A stretch of 64,000 nucleotides of DNA from Poriferisodalis sp965231925 (GCA_965231925.1 OZ246894.1:2604001-2668000); one strand, 5' to 3'; positions 1-8,725 are shown, counted from the first letter of the stretch. A program made the numbers and translations. The notes: generated by a model from the letters alone, not told the origin.

Positions 1-2
1 TG

Positions 3-1760
3 GCCGAGCTCTACCGGTTCAGGGACCGGCTCGGCGAGCTGCGCTTCTTTGACCCGGCGTGCGGTTGCGGCAACTTCTTGATCATCGCCTACCGCGAACT
101 TCGACTTCTCGAGATCGACGTTCTCGACGAGATCGCGGCTCGCACCCGGCTGTCGGCTCAGCAAGTGATGCCATTCGAGGTCAAATCAGTCATCGACGTG
201 GACCAGTTCTACGGCATCGAGATCAGCGAGTTCCCCGCACGCATCGCCGCCACCTCGCTGTGGATGATGGACCACCTCATGAACCGGGAGCTCGCCGACA
301 CCTTCGGCGAGCCATACGTGCGCATCCCGCTCGAGAAATCGCCCCATATCGAAGTCGGCGACGCGCTGGAGCTCGACTGGGCGGAGTTTCTGTCACCCGA
401 CGAGTGCTCCTATGTGTTCGGCAACCCACCATTCATCGGCGCCAAGTTCCAAAGCACCGAGCAGCGGGCGCAAGTACACCGCATCGCCCAGCTCGGCGGC
501 AGCGGAGGAACGCTCGACTACGTCACCGCATGGTTCATCCGCGCCGCCGAGTACGTCCGCGAAGCCAGGGTAGACATCGGCCAGCGGCCTCCGCGGATCG
601 GGTTCGTCGCGACCAACTCGATCACCCAAGGCGAACAGGTCGCACAATTCTGGCCAATCATCTTCGACCGGCACGACCTAGGAATCTCATACGCCCACCG
701 AACATTCGCCTGGGGCTCCGACGCGCGCGGCAAGGCCCATGTCCACGTCATCATCCTCGGCCTTGACCGAGCCGAGCACGCCCCAACGGACCGGCCGCTA
801 TACACCTACCCTGACATCAACGGCGAACCCCTCGTCAGCAACAGCAGAGCCATCACGCCCTACTTGCTCGACGGCACAAGGCTCAAGAACCCCCATCAAG
901 TCGCCAGGGAAGAAAGTCGCCCGATCAACGGGCTACGGCGACTGCTGACGGGGTCCCAGCCGATCGACGACGGCCAGTACATCTTCAATAGCGAGCAACG
1001 AGCCGATTTCCTAAGTGAGGAACCTGCAGCCGAGCCATTCATGCGACCCTATGTCGGTGCACGCGAATACCTCCAGGGCGGCGACCGCTGGATCCTGGCG
1101 CTCCACGAGGCACCTCCTCACGTGTTATCGAGCCTGACGCTGGTTCAGGAGCGAATCAAGGCAGTACGCGAATACCGGCGAACCAGCCAACGACGATCCA
1201 CTCGACAATTGGCGCAGACACCGAGAGAGTGGCAGATCAACCTGCTACCGGAGCATGCCTTCATGGTGCTCCCAGAAGTGAGCTCGGAACGACGGGAGTA
1301 CGTTCCCATCGGCTGGCTCAAGCCGCCGACGATTCCCAGCAACCTCCTCAAGGTGCTACTGGACGCCTCCGTCGCCGAGTTCGGCCTCTTGATCTCAGCG
1401 ATGCATATGGCATGGATGCGCGCTGTTACTGGCCGATTGAAGAGCGACTACCGCTACTCCGTCGGTGTCGTCTACAACACCTTTCCCGTGCCCCAAGGCT
1501 TCAGCGACGGCAGCGCGTCAGTGAAACTCGACGCCCCGGCTCAGGCAGTGCTCGACGCGCGTGCAGCGCACCCCAATGCCACGCTTGCCGAACTCTACGA
1601 CCCGGACCTCATGCCGACCGATTTGCGCAAGGCACACCGCGACCTCGACCGAGCCGTCGACCGCCTTTACCGCGCCCGACCCACCTTCAAGTCAGAATCC
1701 GAGCGCCTCCAACACCTCTTCGGCCTCTACGAACAAATGATCGGCACCCTCCGCCCCTGA
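3..1760 (+). CDS. MmeI-like class I DNA N6-adenine methyltransferase, 5'-truncated by window edge
   Basis: The frame is open from base 3, so the true start lies outside the window. SAM-binding motif I (FDPACGCGNFL) is read at about nt 45-80 and the catalytic adenine-MTase motif IV (GNPPF) at about nt 417-431. After the MTase core there is a long C-terminal part with the look of a target-recognition and helical region (WLKPPTIPSN, then LKSDYRYSVGVVYNTFPVP), as in the MmeI/type IIG family. In that family an N-terminal nuclease can be fused; whether this protein has one cannot be seen. It would methylate adenine in a specific DNA sequence. It ends 158 bp before the 3' end of the convergent C5-MTase/GHKL operon, so it probably belongs to the same modification/defence island but is transcribed separately. 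Confidence 0.88.
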   Translation, partial: AELYRFRDRLGELRFFDPACGCGNFLIIAYRELRLLEIDVLDEIAARTRLSAQQVMPFEVKSVIDVDQFYGIEISEFPARIAATSLWMMDHLMNRELADTFGEPYVRIPLEKSPHIEVGDALELDWAEFLSPDECSYVFGNPPFIGAKFQSTEQRAQVHRIAQLGGSGGTLDYVTAWFIRAAEYVREARVDIGQRPPRIGFVATNSITQGEQVAQFWPIIFDRHDLGISYAHRTFAWGSDARGKAHVHVIILGLDRAEHAPTDRPLYTYPDINGEPLVSNSRAITPYLLDGTRLKNPHQVAREESRPINGLRRLLTGSQPIDDGQYIFNSEQRADFLSEEPAAEPFMRPYVGAREYLQGGDRWILALHEAPPHVLSSLTLVQERIKAVREYRRTSQRRSTRQLAQTPREWQINLLPEHAFMVLPEVSSERREYVPIGWLKPPTIPSNLLKVLLDASVAEFGLLISAMHMAWMRAVTGRLKSDYRYSVGVVYNTFPVPQGFSDGSASVKLDAPAQAVLDARAAHPNATLAELYDPDLMPTDLRKAHRDLDRAVDRLYRARPTFKSESERLQHLFGLYEQMIGTLRP

Positions 1761-1918
1761 TTAGGCGGACGAGTACGGCGTTTCATCCACCATGTGCAAA
1801 GGCTCCGGCCCTATCGATCGGTGCGACTCCGGGGCGACAGCGGAATCGATGACGAGGCTCAACACGCGTTAGTTCGCTCAGGTGCATCGCCTCAGTCGTT
1901 CCCGGACCTCTACCGCCT

Positions 1919-3073
1919 TCATGAGGTGGACGAGTCCAGCCACGGTCGATACCGCGAAGCGTCGTAGCGAGCCGCGGTCAAGAGCCCTTCCATTTCAACT
2001 ACAAGCGCATCATGCACGTCCGAGTTGGCTTCGAGTATGGAGTCCACATCCTTGCGATTCGCTGCGCGCCTAACGATTCGCTTCGCCGTCTTGCATTCGT
2101 CGAATGGTTGCGGCGGGGTCGGAGTCAGAGCGTTCTTGGGACGTTGGAAGATCGGTTCGCATCGCAGCGCGATCGAGACGAGATCCTCGCACGGAGCGCT
2201 CTCGACGACCCGATAGCCGAGAGTGCTCGCGAGCACGACCTCACTGCTTCGTGAAGCCTGGACGAGCTTTGCGAGCCACTTGCCCATTGCGACGATCATG
2301 AGCTTGAGGTAGTCCTCGTCACTGCACGCAACGGAATCGATCGCAGTCGCATCGAGTCCCAAGTGCTGTTGGCACTCCTCGGCGAAGCCATCGCAGGTGC
2401 ATACGTTGTCGTGGAATCGCTGGAGAATTGCGGCTTCGGCGTCGGGGTCGAACATGTGCGGGCCGATTCGAGTGGTAATGAGCAGCAACCAAGGCGTCAG
2501 GCTGTGGCCCTGCAATGCCGTCACTTGGCCTATGGCGTCATAGATCGACTGCTGCACCGTAGGCGCATCGGACGCCAATCCGTCGCACAGGTCGATGTTG
2601 ACGACATCGAATGGTCCAAGCGTTCTTGCGCGATCCCATGCAATCGAGGAATCGTCGCTGATGCGTCGAAAATCGTCATGTATCACATCTGACTGCTGCT
2701 GGACGTTCGGCAGACGGCGCACCTCGTAGAGTGAGATGTCGAGTTCGCGTCGGGCCGAGCTGTCCGGCTCCAGCTGTGCATTGAACCCGAGAAATACCAG
2801 CGGCCGGCTGGTCGGTCGGCATATCTGCTCGTACAGGTATCTCAGGTCGATCAGGTCCGTACCGGGCAGACCCAAATAGCGAAGCGGCTCCTCAGTCGGC
2901 CGATCGGCATAAAGGCGCCTGACCTGCTCGGCCCATTGTTCGCGTCGAACGAATTGTTTGCGGGGCCGGTGCCATGGCTTGAATTCTCTTTGCTCCAGTT
3001 CAGCCGTCTCATAACCGAGATCGCCGAAGATTCTCGCGACAATTTCATCGTTGTCATCTGAAACATCGCTCAC
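1919..3073 (-). CDS. Unassigned protein, third gene of the C5-MTase/GHKL operon
   Basis: A 384-residue protein without signal peptide or membrane segment. Its GTG start overlaps the TAG stop of the GHKL ATPase gene by one base (TAGTG), so it is translationally coupled. Visible features are a basic-aromatic stretch near residues 30-48 (FKPWHRPRKQFVRREQW), RYLGLPGTDLIDLR at 65-78, VFLGFN at 93-98, and a hydrophobic strand ending in acidic residues, GPFDVVNIDLCDG, at 153-165. The last looks like a Rossmann/SAM-type strand-loop, but I cannot identify a complete MTase motif set. I do not recognise the family with confidence. The fixed position behind a Dcm-type MTase and a MORC-like ATPase argues for a role in the same system rather than a stray gene. 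Confidence 0.8.
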   Translation of the reverse strand: MSDVSDDNDEIVARIFGDLGYETAELEQREFKPWHRPRKQFVRREQWAEQVRRLYADRPTEEPLRYLGLPGTDLIDLRYLYEQICRPTSRPLVFLGFNAQLEPDSSARRELDISLYEVRRLPNVQQQSDVIHDDFRRISDDSSIAWDRARTLGPFDVVNIDLCDGLASDAPTVQQSIYDAIGQVTALQGHSLTPWLLLITTRIGPHMFDPDAEAAILQRFHDNVCTCDGFAEECQQHLGLDATAIDSVACSDEDYLKLMIVAMGKWLAKLVQASRSSEVVLASTLGYRVVESAPCEDLVSIALRCEPIFQRPKNALTPTPPQPFDECKTAKRIVRRAANRKDVDSILEANSDVHDALVVEMEGLLTAARYDASRYRPWLDSSTS

Positions 3074-5028
3074 TACGCGGCTGCCTCAAGAATCTCGCGA
3101 ATCCCGGCCAGTAGCCGTTCTTGCCGTTGTTCTGACAGGTGTTCGAGCACACCGAATGCCGCGAGCAACTGTACGAGCGCCTCCATCTGCGTCTCGGTCG
3201 TCGCCGCTGCGGCCGTGGGCCGAGCAGTCTGGTCGCCGAGAATCGGTGACCGCCGGAATCGGTACGTGCCAGGTTCATCGAACAGCGAAGTGTCGGGACC
3301 CTCGTCAAATACGACGCGAGGAGGCTCTGCGCCGGGGTCGTCCGACTCTTCACGCCAGGCTTGCCGAGCGATCTTCGAAATCGCAGCCTCTGTTTCTACT
3401 ACGGCAGTCGCGCGGCGCTCGGCCCGAATTTCGCCGGCAATTCGCTTCTGCTCGGTTGCGACGCGGCGTAGCGTGGCATGAAGCCACTTAGTGATGTACA
3501 CGACATGCGGGTGTGCGAAGTTGAACGACTCTCGGTCGATGTTCAGTGCTGCTTCGAGACCTTGGGATACGAAGACCTCGCAGGTGATCTGCCTGAGTCG
3601 GGTTTGCTCAGACACCTGATAGCGCATGAAGGTCGGATCGAACAACGTCCCGCTCGAGCCGTGCACTCGGGCCAGGACGCCTTGGTGTTCGGTAGGCGCG
3701 ACCTTCGGTGTCCAGATCAGGTACGCCTCGAACTCGAGCGGACCTCCAGACAGCTCATGGCGAATGCCCTTGAATTCCTCACGGCAACGGCCCACGAACA
3801 AGATCGGCTTGCGGACGGCATGGGTCGTCACCGGCAAATCCGTGAACTTGAGAGGACGAGCGAGGCGCAAGTCATCGAAGTAGACAGCGAAATCATCGCC
3901 GACGCTGGCACCGAATCCGATCGAACTCTTCCCTATAACCGTCTCTCCATCTACAAGCTCGAAACGCTGGGCTGGGGCCTTAGTTGCCTTTGGGATTTCA
4001 TAGAGGTACATACCGTCGCCGATGGCCAGCTCGAATGGATTCCCGAGCACGTAGGGCGCTGGTATCGACAGGCTGAGCTGCCAGACCATGCGCAGGTAGG
4101 AGTCGAAGATGTCTCCGAGTCGCGGGTTCTTCGATTTCCCCTCGACTTGCTCCCAAACGGCATCGACCAGCTTCACGAATGCGACATCAGGATCATCACC
4201 CGGAGACCAAGGAAGGTTGTCGTAGGGATCTGCGTCGCCTTCAAGGCTCGATGGGTCGTCATGTTTGACTCGTCCGATGTGGAACGTCGGCGGCTCGACG
4301 GGCCGTGATTCTTCCGGGTCCAGTGACGGTTCTGCGTCGATGACCGCCCACACTTCACTGCTGCGAAGCGTGTCGCGAGTCTGAGGCCGAATGTCGGTCA
4401 AGGTGATAGTCGTGCCGTGAGCATTTGGATCCGATGCCGGCTCGCGCCAGATCTTCACGAGGCCTGCTTCGTACTTGCCTTCGTCGTCGGTTTCCGGCGG
4501 TCCGGCGTCGGAGTACTGCCGAAGCACAACGGACGCGACGGTGAGCGAATCATCACCTTGGGTCTTGGTGACGAGGTGAAACCGGTTGGTGAGCTGACTC
4601 ACCGAGAACAGGCCGATCCCAATCTTGCCGATCAGCCGTCGACCGTTCGGGCTGCACATGGGATCGTCCCGTTTCGTGATGCCCAAGCCGCTGCCGCCTG
4701 GCGATCTCTTCGCACTACCCCCAATGTGATGAAGCAGGTAGGCCAGCGCGTCTGGCGTCATGCCGTTGCCGTCGTCCTCGATCGTCACCGTCTCGAATCG
4801 GGGCCTATCGGTCTTGATGACCACTCGGGTGGCGTCAGCGTCATAGGCGTTCGACACCAGTTCTCGAATAGCTGAGCCTGGTTGCCGGTAGATCCCGTCG
4901 GTGACACGGGCCAATACACGCTCGTCCGTTGACAGGCGGGCGCTGACCGGCTCGTCTCGCGTGCTGGCCCTGATATCTGCTGTCAGCTTGGCGTCGATGG
5001 CCACCTGAGTCCGCGACGCGACGCTCAC
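3073..5028 (-). CDS. GHKL (MORC/MutL/Hsp90-type) ATPase of a modification/defence operon
   Basis: A 651-residue cytosolic protein. The GHKL ATP-binding signature is complete near the N-terminus: N-box RELVSNAYDADA at 55-66 (E56 as general base, N60 for Mg), G1 motif DDGNGM at 85-90, and GKIGIGLFS at 134-142. It starts with GTG overlapping the MTase stop (GTGA, 4 bp) behind a GGAGG-like site, so it is coupled to the upstream C5-MTase. Prokaryotic GHKL ATPases of the MutL/MORC superclass are known to sit in restriction-modification gene neighbourhoods with Dcm-type MTases, where they are thought to act as nucleotide-driven DNA clamps or sensors. The C-terminal 100 residues are charged and low-complexity in places (AAAATTETQ). 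Specific activity in this system is inferred only. Confidence 0.9.
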   Translation of the reverse strand: MSVASRTQVAIDAKLTADIRASTRDEPVSARLSTDERVLARVTDGIYRQPGSAIRELVSNAYDADATRVVIKTDRPRFETVTIEDDGNGMTPDALAYLLHHIGGSAKRSPGGSGLGITKRDDPMCSPNGRRLIGKIGIGLFSVSQLTNRFHLVTKTQGDDSLTVASVVLRQYSDAGPPETDDEGKYEAGLVKIWREPASDPNAHGTTITLTDIRPQTRDTLRSSEVWAVIDAEPSLDPEESRPVEPPTFHIGRVKHDDPSSLEGDADPYDNLPWSPGDDPDVAFVKLVDAVWEQVEGKSKNPRLGDIFDSYLRMVWQLSLSIPAPYVLGNPFELAIGDGMYLYEIPKATKAPAQRFELVDGETVIGKSSIGFGASVGDDFAVYFDDLRLARPLKFTDLPVTTHAVRKPILFVGRCREEFKGIRHELSGGPLEFEAYLIWTPKVAPTEHQGVLARVHGSSGTLFDPTFMRYQVSEQTRLRQITCEVFVSQGLEAALNIDRESFNFAHPHVVYITKWLHATLRRVATEQKRIAGEIRAERRATAVVETEAAISKIARQAWREESDDPGAEPPRVVFDEGPDTSLFDEPGTYRFRRSPILGDQTARPTAAAATTETQMEALVQLLAAFGVLEHLSEQRQERLLAGIREILEAAA

Positions 5029-6530
5029 GCCTCCTCCAACGACTTCAGCAGCTGCCGAGCTACCGCTTCTGAGAGCGCGGGGGGCACTGCATTCGCAACT
5101 TGTAGCGGCTGCGTAGAACGCGGACCGCAGAAGAAGTAATCGTCAGGGAAGCCCTGGATGCGTGCCGCCTCACGAACCGTGATCGTCCGGCCCTGATCCG
5201 GATGCACCGGTAGCGCGCGATGGCCTGCCACCAGCGTGCGGGCTACGTCAGTCTCAAGCCTTCGATACGAGATCGGGCCACCGCCCGCCGGAATCGCTTT
5301 GATTTTCTCGACCACGCTCGGCGAATGCGCCATCGCCCGAGAATTCAGCACGACCCGGCCGTCGGGGAGCCGGAATCGTTCGGCTCCCTCGCCGGGCGCG
5401 AGATGAGGCAGGTCCTCCAGACGCTCTGCCAATGAAGGCGTTCGCGGCAACAGCGAGTCGATGGAGTCGTTCTCATAAGGCACGTGCGTGGGCACCGGAA
5501 GTTCCGGCAGTTCGATCTCGCGTTTGACACCCACAAAGAAGAGTCGCTGACGATTCTGCGGCACGCCAAAGCTGGACGCTCGGAGGGCGACCGGTCGCTT
5601 CCAAGTCCTGTACCCAGATCGCCGCAATGACGCTGTGATCTTGTCGGTGTAGGTGACGCCGTTGACGCGACGCAAGCCGGGCACGTTCTCGATTACAACC
5701 GATCGCGCAGCAAGCCGGCGAGCGAGGCGCCCCACATGCCGAAAGAGCAGGTTGCGCCGATCGCCGACGTCGCGTGAGCCGGCCGCCGAATAGCCCTGGC
5801 ACGGCGGCCCAGCAATGACCGTTGACGGAGCTGCCATGGTCGGCAACCACGCTTGCAAGCCATCCGCCGTGACATCCTCGACAGAAGCCTCGAGCACAGG
5901 CACACCGGGATGGTTCAGGCGATAGGTCTGCGCAGCATCCCGATCGATCTCAACAGCCGCCACAATGCTGAAGCCGGCCCATCTGAATCCCAAGCCGAGT
6001 GCACCGGCACCACCGAAGAGATCGACCGCCGTCGCATTCCCATGTTGAGACATGACCCGGCTGCGACCAGTCTCACAGAACGAGACAAGCGGACAACTCA
6101 CGCAGCGCGGTTCGGGGTCGGAGCAGACCACGCGGCTGTGGATCACCAGATGCCGCGCGAGCTCAGAGCGGTCCTTCTTGGCGACCGAGCAGACGAAGGC
6201 GTTGACCTCGCCGAGAGTCGAGTGATGGCTGATCGTGCCGACGCGGCCGAGCATTCGGCTCACGTGCATGTCGTCGGCGATGTCACACTCGCAGGACGGC
6301 GCGCTGGACGTCAGGCCGTCTCCTGACTGGTCTGTATCGAATGACGCCGAGAGTGTGCCTTGCACCCTGTTGCCTGGAAGCGCCGTACTTCCTCCATAGC
6401 GACTGCAGCAGCCACGACCGCGCTCGTTCTCACAGTCGGCATAAACCGCCTTCAGGAGCTCCGCCACCCGCTCGGCGACGGCCCGCAGGGACATCGCACC
6501 GAGCTCGGTCGGCTCAGCACGCGCGGTCAT
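5025..6530 (-). CDS. C5-cytosine DNA methyltransferase with N-terminal EndoIII-like Fe-S segment
   Basis: A 501-residue protein. Residues 165-500 hold a full C5-MTase: motif I DLFGGAGALGLG (170-181), motif IV GPPCQGYS with catalytic C244, motif VI ENVPG (281-285), QNRQRLFFVG (motif VIII), and a final QVANAVPP (motif X). The first 155 residues are atypical. ADDMHVSRMLGRVG (86-98) resembles the catalytic-Asp segment of endonuclease III. ELARHLVIHSRVV then leads into C136-x6-C143-x2-C146-x5-C152, the exact spacing of the EndoIII/MutY [4Fe-4S] cluster. The preceding helix-hairpin-helix is degenerate (ALPGNRVQGT) and I see no catalytic Lys. The gene heads a coupled three-gene operon with a GHKL ATPase and an unassigned protein. 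Methylation of cytosine is well supported; the function of the N-terminal half is inference. Confidence 0.92.
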   Translation of the reverse strand: MTARAEPTELGAMSLRAVAERVAELLKAVYADCENERGRGCCSRYGGSTALPGNRVQGTLSASFDTDQSGDGLTSSAPSCECDIADDMHVSRMLGRVGTISHHSTLGEVNAFVCSVAKKDRSELARHLVIHSRVVCSDPEPRCVSCPLVSFCETGRSRVMSQHGNATAVDLFGGAGALGLGFRWAGFSIVAAVEIDRDAAQTYRLNHPGVPVLEASVEDVTADGLQAWLPTMAAPSTVIAGPPCQGYSAAGSRDVGDRRNLLFRHVGRLARRLAARSVVIENVPGLRRVNGVTYTDKITASLRRSGYRTWKRPVALRASSFGVPQNRQRLFFVGVKREIELPELPVPTHVPYENDSIDSLLPRTPSLAERLEDLPHLAPGEGAERFRLPDGRVVLNSRAMAHSPSVVEKIKAIPAGGGPISYRRLETDVARTLVAGHRALPVHPDQGRTITVREAARIQGFPDDYFFCGPRSTQPLQVANAVPPALSEAVARQLLKSLEEA

Positions 6531-6816
6531 CGGCAGTACATCCCGCCGGATGAGATGTCGATCTGATCGAACATCACGATCTCCACAAAAGCACCGCTCG
6601 GCACACTATTGGCGCTCTTCGCTGGTGGCGTTCTCGTTTGTCAATGGTCGCTCATGTTCACAGAGGGGTGTGACTCGAAGCACGTCTCTTCGCCCCTCTT
6701 GGCCCAGAGTGGGGAATCAAACTGACACAAGTCAAGCATTCCGTCGCAGAGCGGGACCCCACAGCCTCCACAACTCTCGGTGCAATTCGCATGGCGTGGC
6801 GCTCAGGCGACCTTGG
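6531..6816. other. Intergenic region upstream of the C5-MTase operon
   Basis: About 286 bp between the start of the C5-MTase operon and the 3' end of the SirB1-like gene. It should carry the operon promoter. A very short minus-strand frame ends in TGA overlapping the MTase ATG (ATGA), but it has no recognisable product. I saw no earlier half of an endonuclease III in any frame here, so the Fe-S segment of the MTase does not appear to be the tail of a frameshifted full-length glycosylase. Confidence 0.5.
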
Positions 6817-7635
6817 TTAGTTCAGTTGGGCCCACAGGCGGGTTGCTGCTTGGTTGAGGTGTTCGGCGTCGCTGCCTCCGAATTGGTCGGCGGCGGCTTC
6901 GAGCGCTCGTGCGCCTTTGTCGGGCCGTCCCAGCGTCGCGAGCGCTTGGCCGAGACGCATGAACTCGTCGAGCGGGCAACCGGGCAGCCGCGTGAGCAGC
7001 TCCAGCACCGCCACCAGCGACGGTGCATCGGGTTGGCGCACGTGCAGCGTGCGCAGGTTGTTCAGCATTCGCAGCAGGATCGCCTCGGAGGGGGTCGGCT
7101 GCAGGAACGCATCGTCGAACGCCTGGCGCGACTCGAAGCGGGCGAAGATCGCTGCGGCACCGGCCCGGTCGATGATGTGGCCGTCGAATGCGTCGATGAA
7201 GGTGTCGGGATCGGGTGTGCCGACCAGGAAGTGGCCTGGCATGCCGACGCCGTGCAGATCGAGGTTTGCGCGGCGGGCCACTTCGATCGTGACCACAGCA
7301 AGCGTGATCGGTATGCCCATCCGCCGCGAAATCACCAGATCGAGGTAGCTGTTCGCCGGGTCGGCAAAGCGGCCCCGATTCGGGCCGAAGCCTTCTGAGT
7401 TGAAGAGCAGCTCGACGACTGCGCGTGGCGTTGGCTCGCGCACCGCGTTGCCGAGACGGTCCAGTTCAGCCAGCGCCGCTGCCTCGTCCACCTGATCCGC
7501 CCGGCAGTGAGCAGCTATGGCCAGCGCGGCCCGGTCCAGCGGCACCGGTTCGCTGGCGGCCCACGTGGCGAAGGCATCGACCGGCGACACATGATCGCCC
7601 CCGGGGTCCCGTTCCTCCGCATTGCCGTCGGACAT
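6817..7635 (-). CDS. SirB1-family transglutaminase-like protein
   Basis: A 272-residue soluble protein starting at the ATG at 7635 (MSDGNAEE). The frame is open further upstream, but that stretch is not protein-like and runs across the divergent neighbour's promoter. The SirB1/transglutaminase-core signature is clear: NSYLDLVISRRMGIPITLAV followed by GVGMPGHFLVG and, later, a tetratricopeptide-like C-terminus (LRMLNNLRTLHV, LDEFMRLGQALATLGRPDKGA). Family members have no settled biochemical role. The usual catalytic Cys of transglutaminases is not evident in the visible core. It is divergent from a glycerophosphodiesterase gene. Confidence 0.85.
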   Translation of the reverse strand: MSDGNAEERDPGGDHVSPVDAFATWAASEPVPLDRAALAIAAHCRADQVDEAAALAELDRLGNAVREPTPRAVVELLFNSEGFGPNRGRFADPANSYLDLVISRRMGIPITLAVVTIEVARRANLDLHGVGMPGHFLVGTPDPDTFIDAFDGHIIDRAGAAAIFARFESRQAFDDAFLQPTPSEAILLRMLNNLRTLHVRQPDAPSLVAVLELLTRLPGCPLDEFMRLGQALATLGRPDKGARALEAAADQFGGSDAEHLNQAATRLWAQLN

Positions 7636-7747
7636 CGACGTGACGGTACCGGCGACAGCACTGGACGCCGTGTAGCCGGCTGCATGCACCGGGAATCGTG
7701 TTCGGGGTCCGACGCATCGCCCCCTGTGTATCTCCGAGCCGAGCCGC

Positions 7748-7753
7748 GATACT
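7748..7753 (+). promoter_or_regulatory. Candidate leaderless -10 element for the GDPD gene
   Basis: GATACT lies 6 nt before the GTG start at 7760, with no Shine-Dalgarno sequence in between. This spacing fits leaderless transcription, which is common in actinobacteria. The -35 region is not clear. Confidence 0.4.
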
Positions 7754-7759
7754 GGCGCT

Positions 7760-8674
7760 GTGACGTCGGTGCACCCTTTCCTTGACGAACCCGGGCCGGT
7801 GCCGATAGCCCACCGCGGCGGCAGTGCCATGTGGCCGCAGAACACCATGGCGGCCTTCGAAGGCGCCGTCGGCCTCGGCTACCGCTACCTCGAGACCGAT
7901 GTGCAGGCAACCTCTGACGGCGTCCTCGCGGTCTTTCACGACGACGAGCTCGCACCGACGTCGGACAGCGTCGGTTGCATCTCGGAAATGACCTGGAGCG
8001 ACGTGTCGGCAGCTCGCATCGGCGGTGAGCCGGTCCCCCGCCTCGAGGAGCTGCTCGACGCGTTCGATGATGTGCGCATCAGCATCGACCCCAAGACCGA
8101 TGCGGCCGTCGAACCGCTCATCGAGGCACTCAGGCGGCCGGGCGTGCTCGACCGTGTGTGCATCGGATCGTTCTCCGACGAACGCCTCGAGCGCGTCGAC
8201 GAGGCGTTCGGCGATGCGGCCTGCCTCAGCTTCAGCCCACGGGAGATCGCTCGGCTCCGGATGATGAGCCTGACCGGGCGCCCGGCGCGGCCGCGCCGCC
8301 CGTCGCGGTCCGGTTCCGGCAGCCGCCGACGGACAGACCACACACCCCAAGACCGTCAGCACGCAGGTGAGACTCGCCGCGACCGGCCCTTCCGCGGGCG
8401 CATCGCCTCGATCCCGCCGAGGCAGGGACCGATCCCGCTCGCGACCCGACGGCTCGTCGACTACGCGCACCGCAGCGGCGTGAGCGTCTACGTCTGGACT
8501 ATCGACAATCCCGTCGAGATGGACCGGCTGCTCGATATCGGCGTGGACGGCGTGATGACCGACGAGCCCGGAGTCCTGCTCGAAGTGCTGGCCGGGCGAG
8601 GCCAGTGGCCGGCGCCAGGCGACCGCACCATCACCAGGCCAGAGCCGCCCACCGGCTCGTCGGCGGGAGAATGA
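7760..8674 (+). CDS. Glycerophosphodiester phosphodiesterase (GDPD) domain protein
   Basis: A 304-residue cytosolic enzyme expected to hydrolyse glycerophosphodiesters to glycerol-3-phosphate and an alcohol. GDPD signature residues are visible: AHRGG (residues 17-21), ETDVQATSDG (residues ~45-54) and HDDEL as the catalytic and Ca-binding sites, then SIDPKTDAAVE, IGSFSD, and the terminal VYVWTIDNP...GVDGVMTDEP barrel strand. Oddity: between MSLTGRPARP and PPRQGPIPLATRR there are about 40 Arg/Ser/Pro-rich residues (nt ~8285-8415) that do not look like the family. The downstream barrel remains in frame, so this is either an in-frame insertion or compensating frameshifts. GTG start with a leaderless-type -10 immediately upstream. 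Confidence 0.87.
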   Translation: MTSVHPFLDEPGPVPIAHRGGSAMWPQNTMAAFEGAVGLGYRYLETDVQATSDGVLAVFHDDELAPTSDSVGCISEMTWSDVSAARIGGEPVPRLEELLDAFDDVRISIDPKTDAAVEPLIEALRRPGVLDRVCIGSFSDERLERVDEAFGDAACLSFSPREIARLRMMSLTGRPARPRRPSRSGSGSRRRTDHTPQDRQHAGETRRDRPFRGRIASIPPRQGPIPLATRRLVDYAHRSGVSVYVWTIDNPVEMDRLLDIGVDGVMTDEPGVLLEVLAGRGQWPAPGDRTITRPEPPTGSSAGE

Positions 8675-8725
8675 GCACATGAAGCCAGCACTCAACCTCG
8701 CAAGCGGGATGCACGAGGCGGAGGC

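Noticed and set aside
6531..6816. Missing N-terminal half of an endonuclease III upstream of the C5-MTase
   Set aside because: All minus-strand frames were read and none shows the expected helices or a proper HhH, so a simple frameshift does not explain the short Fe-S segment.
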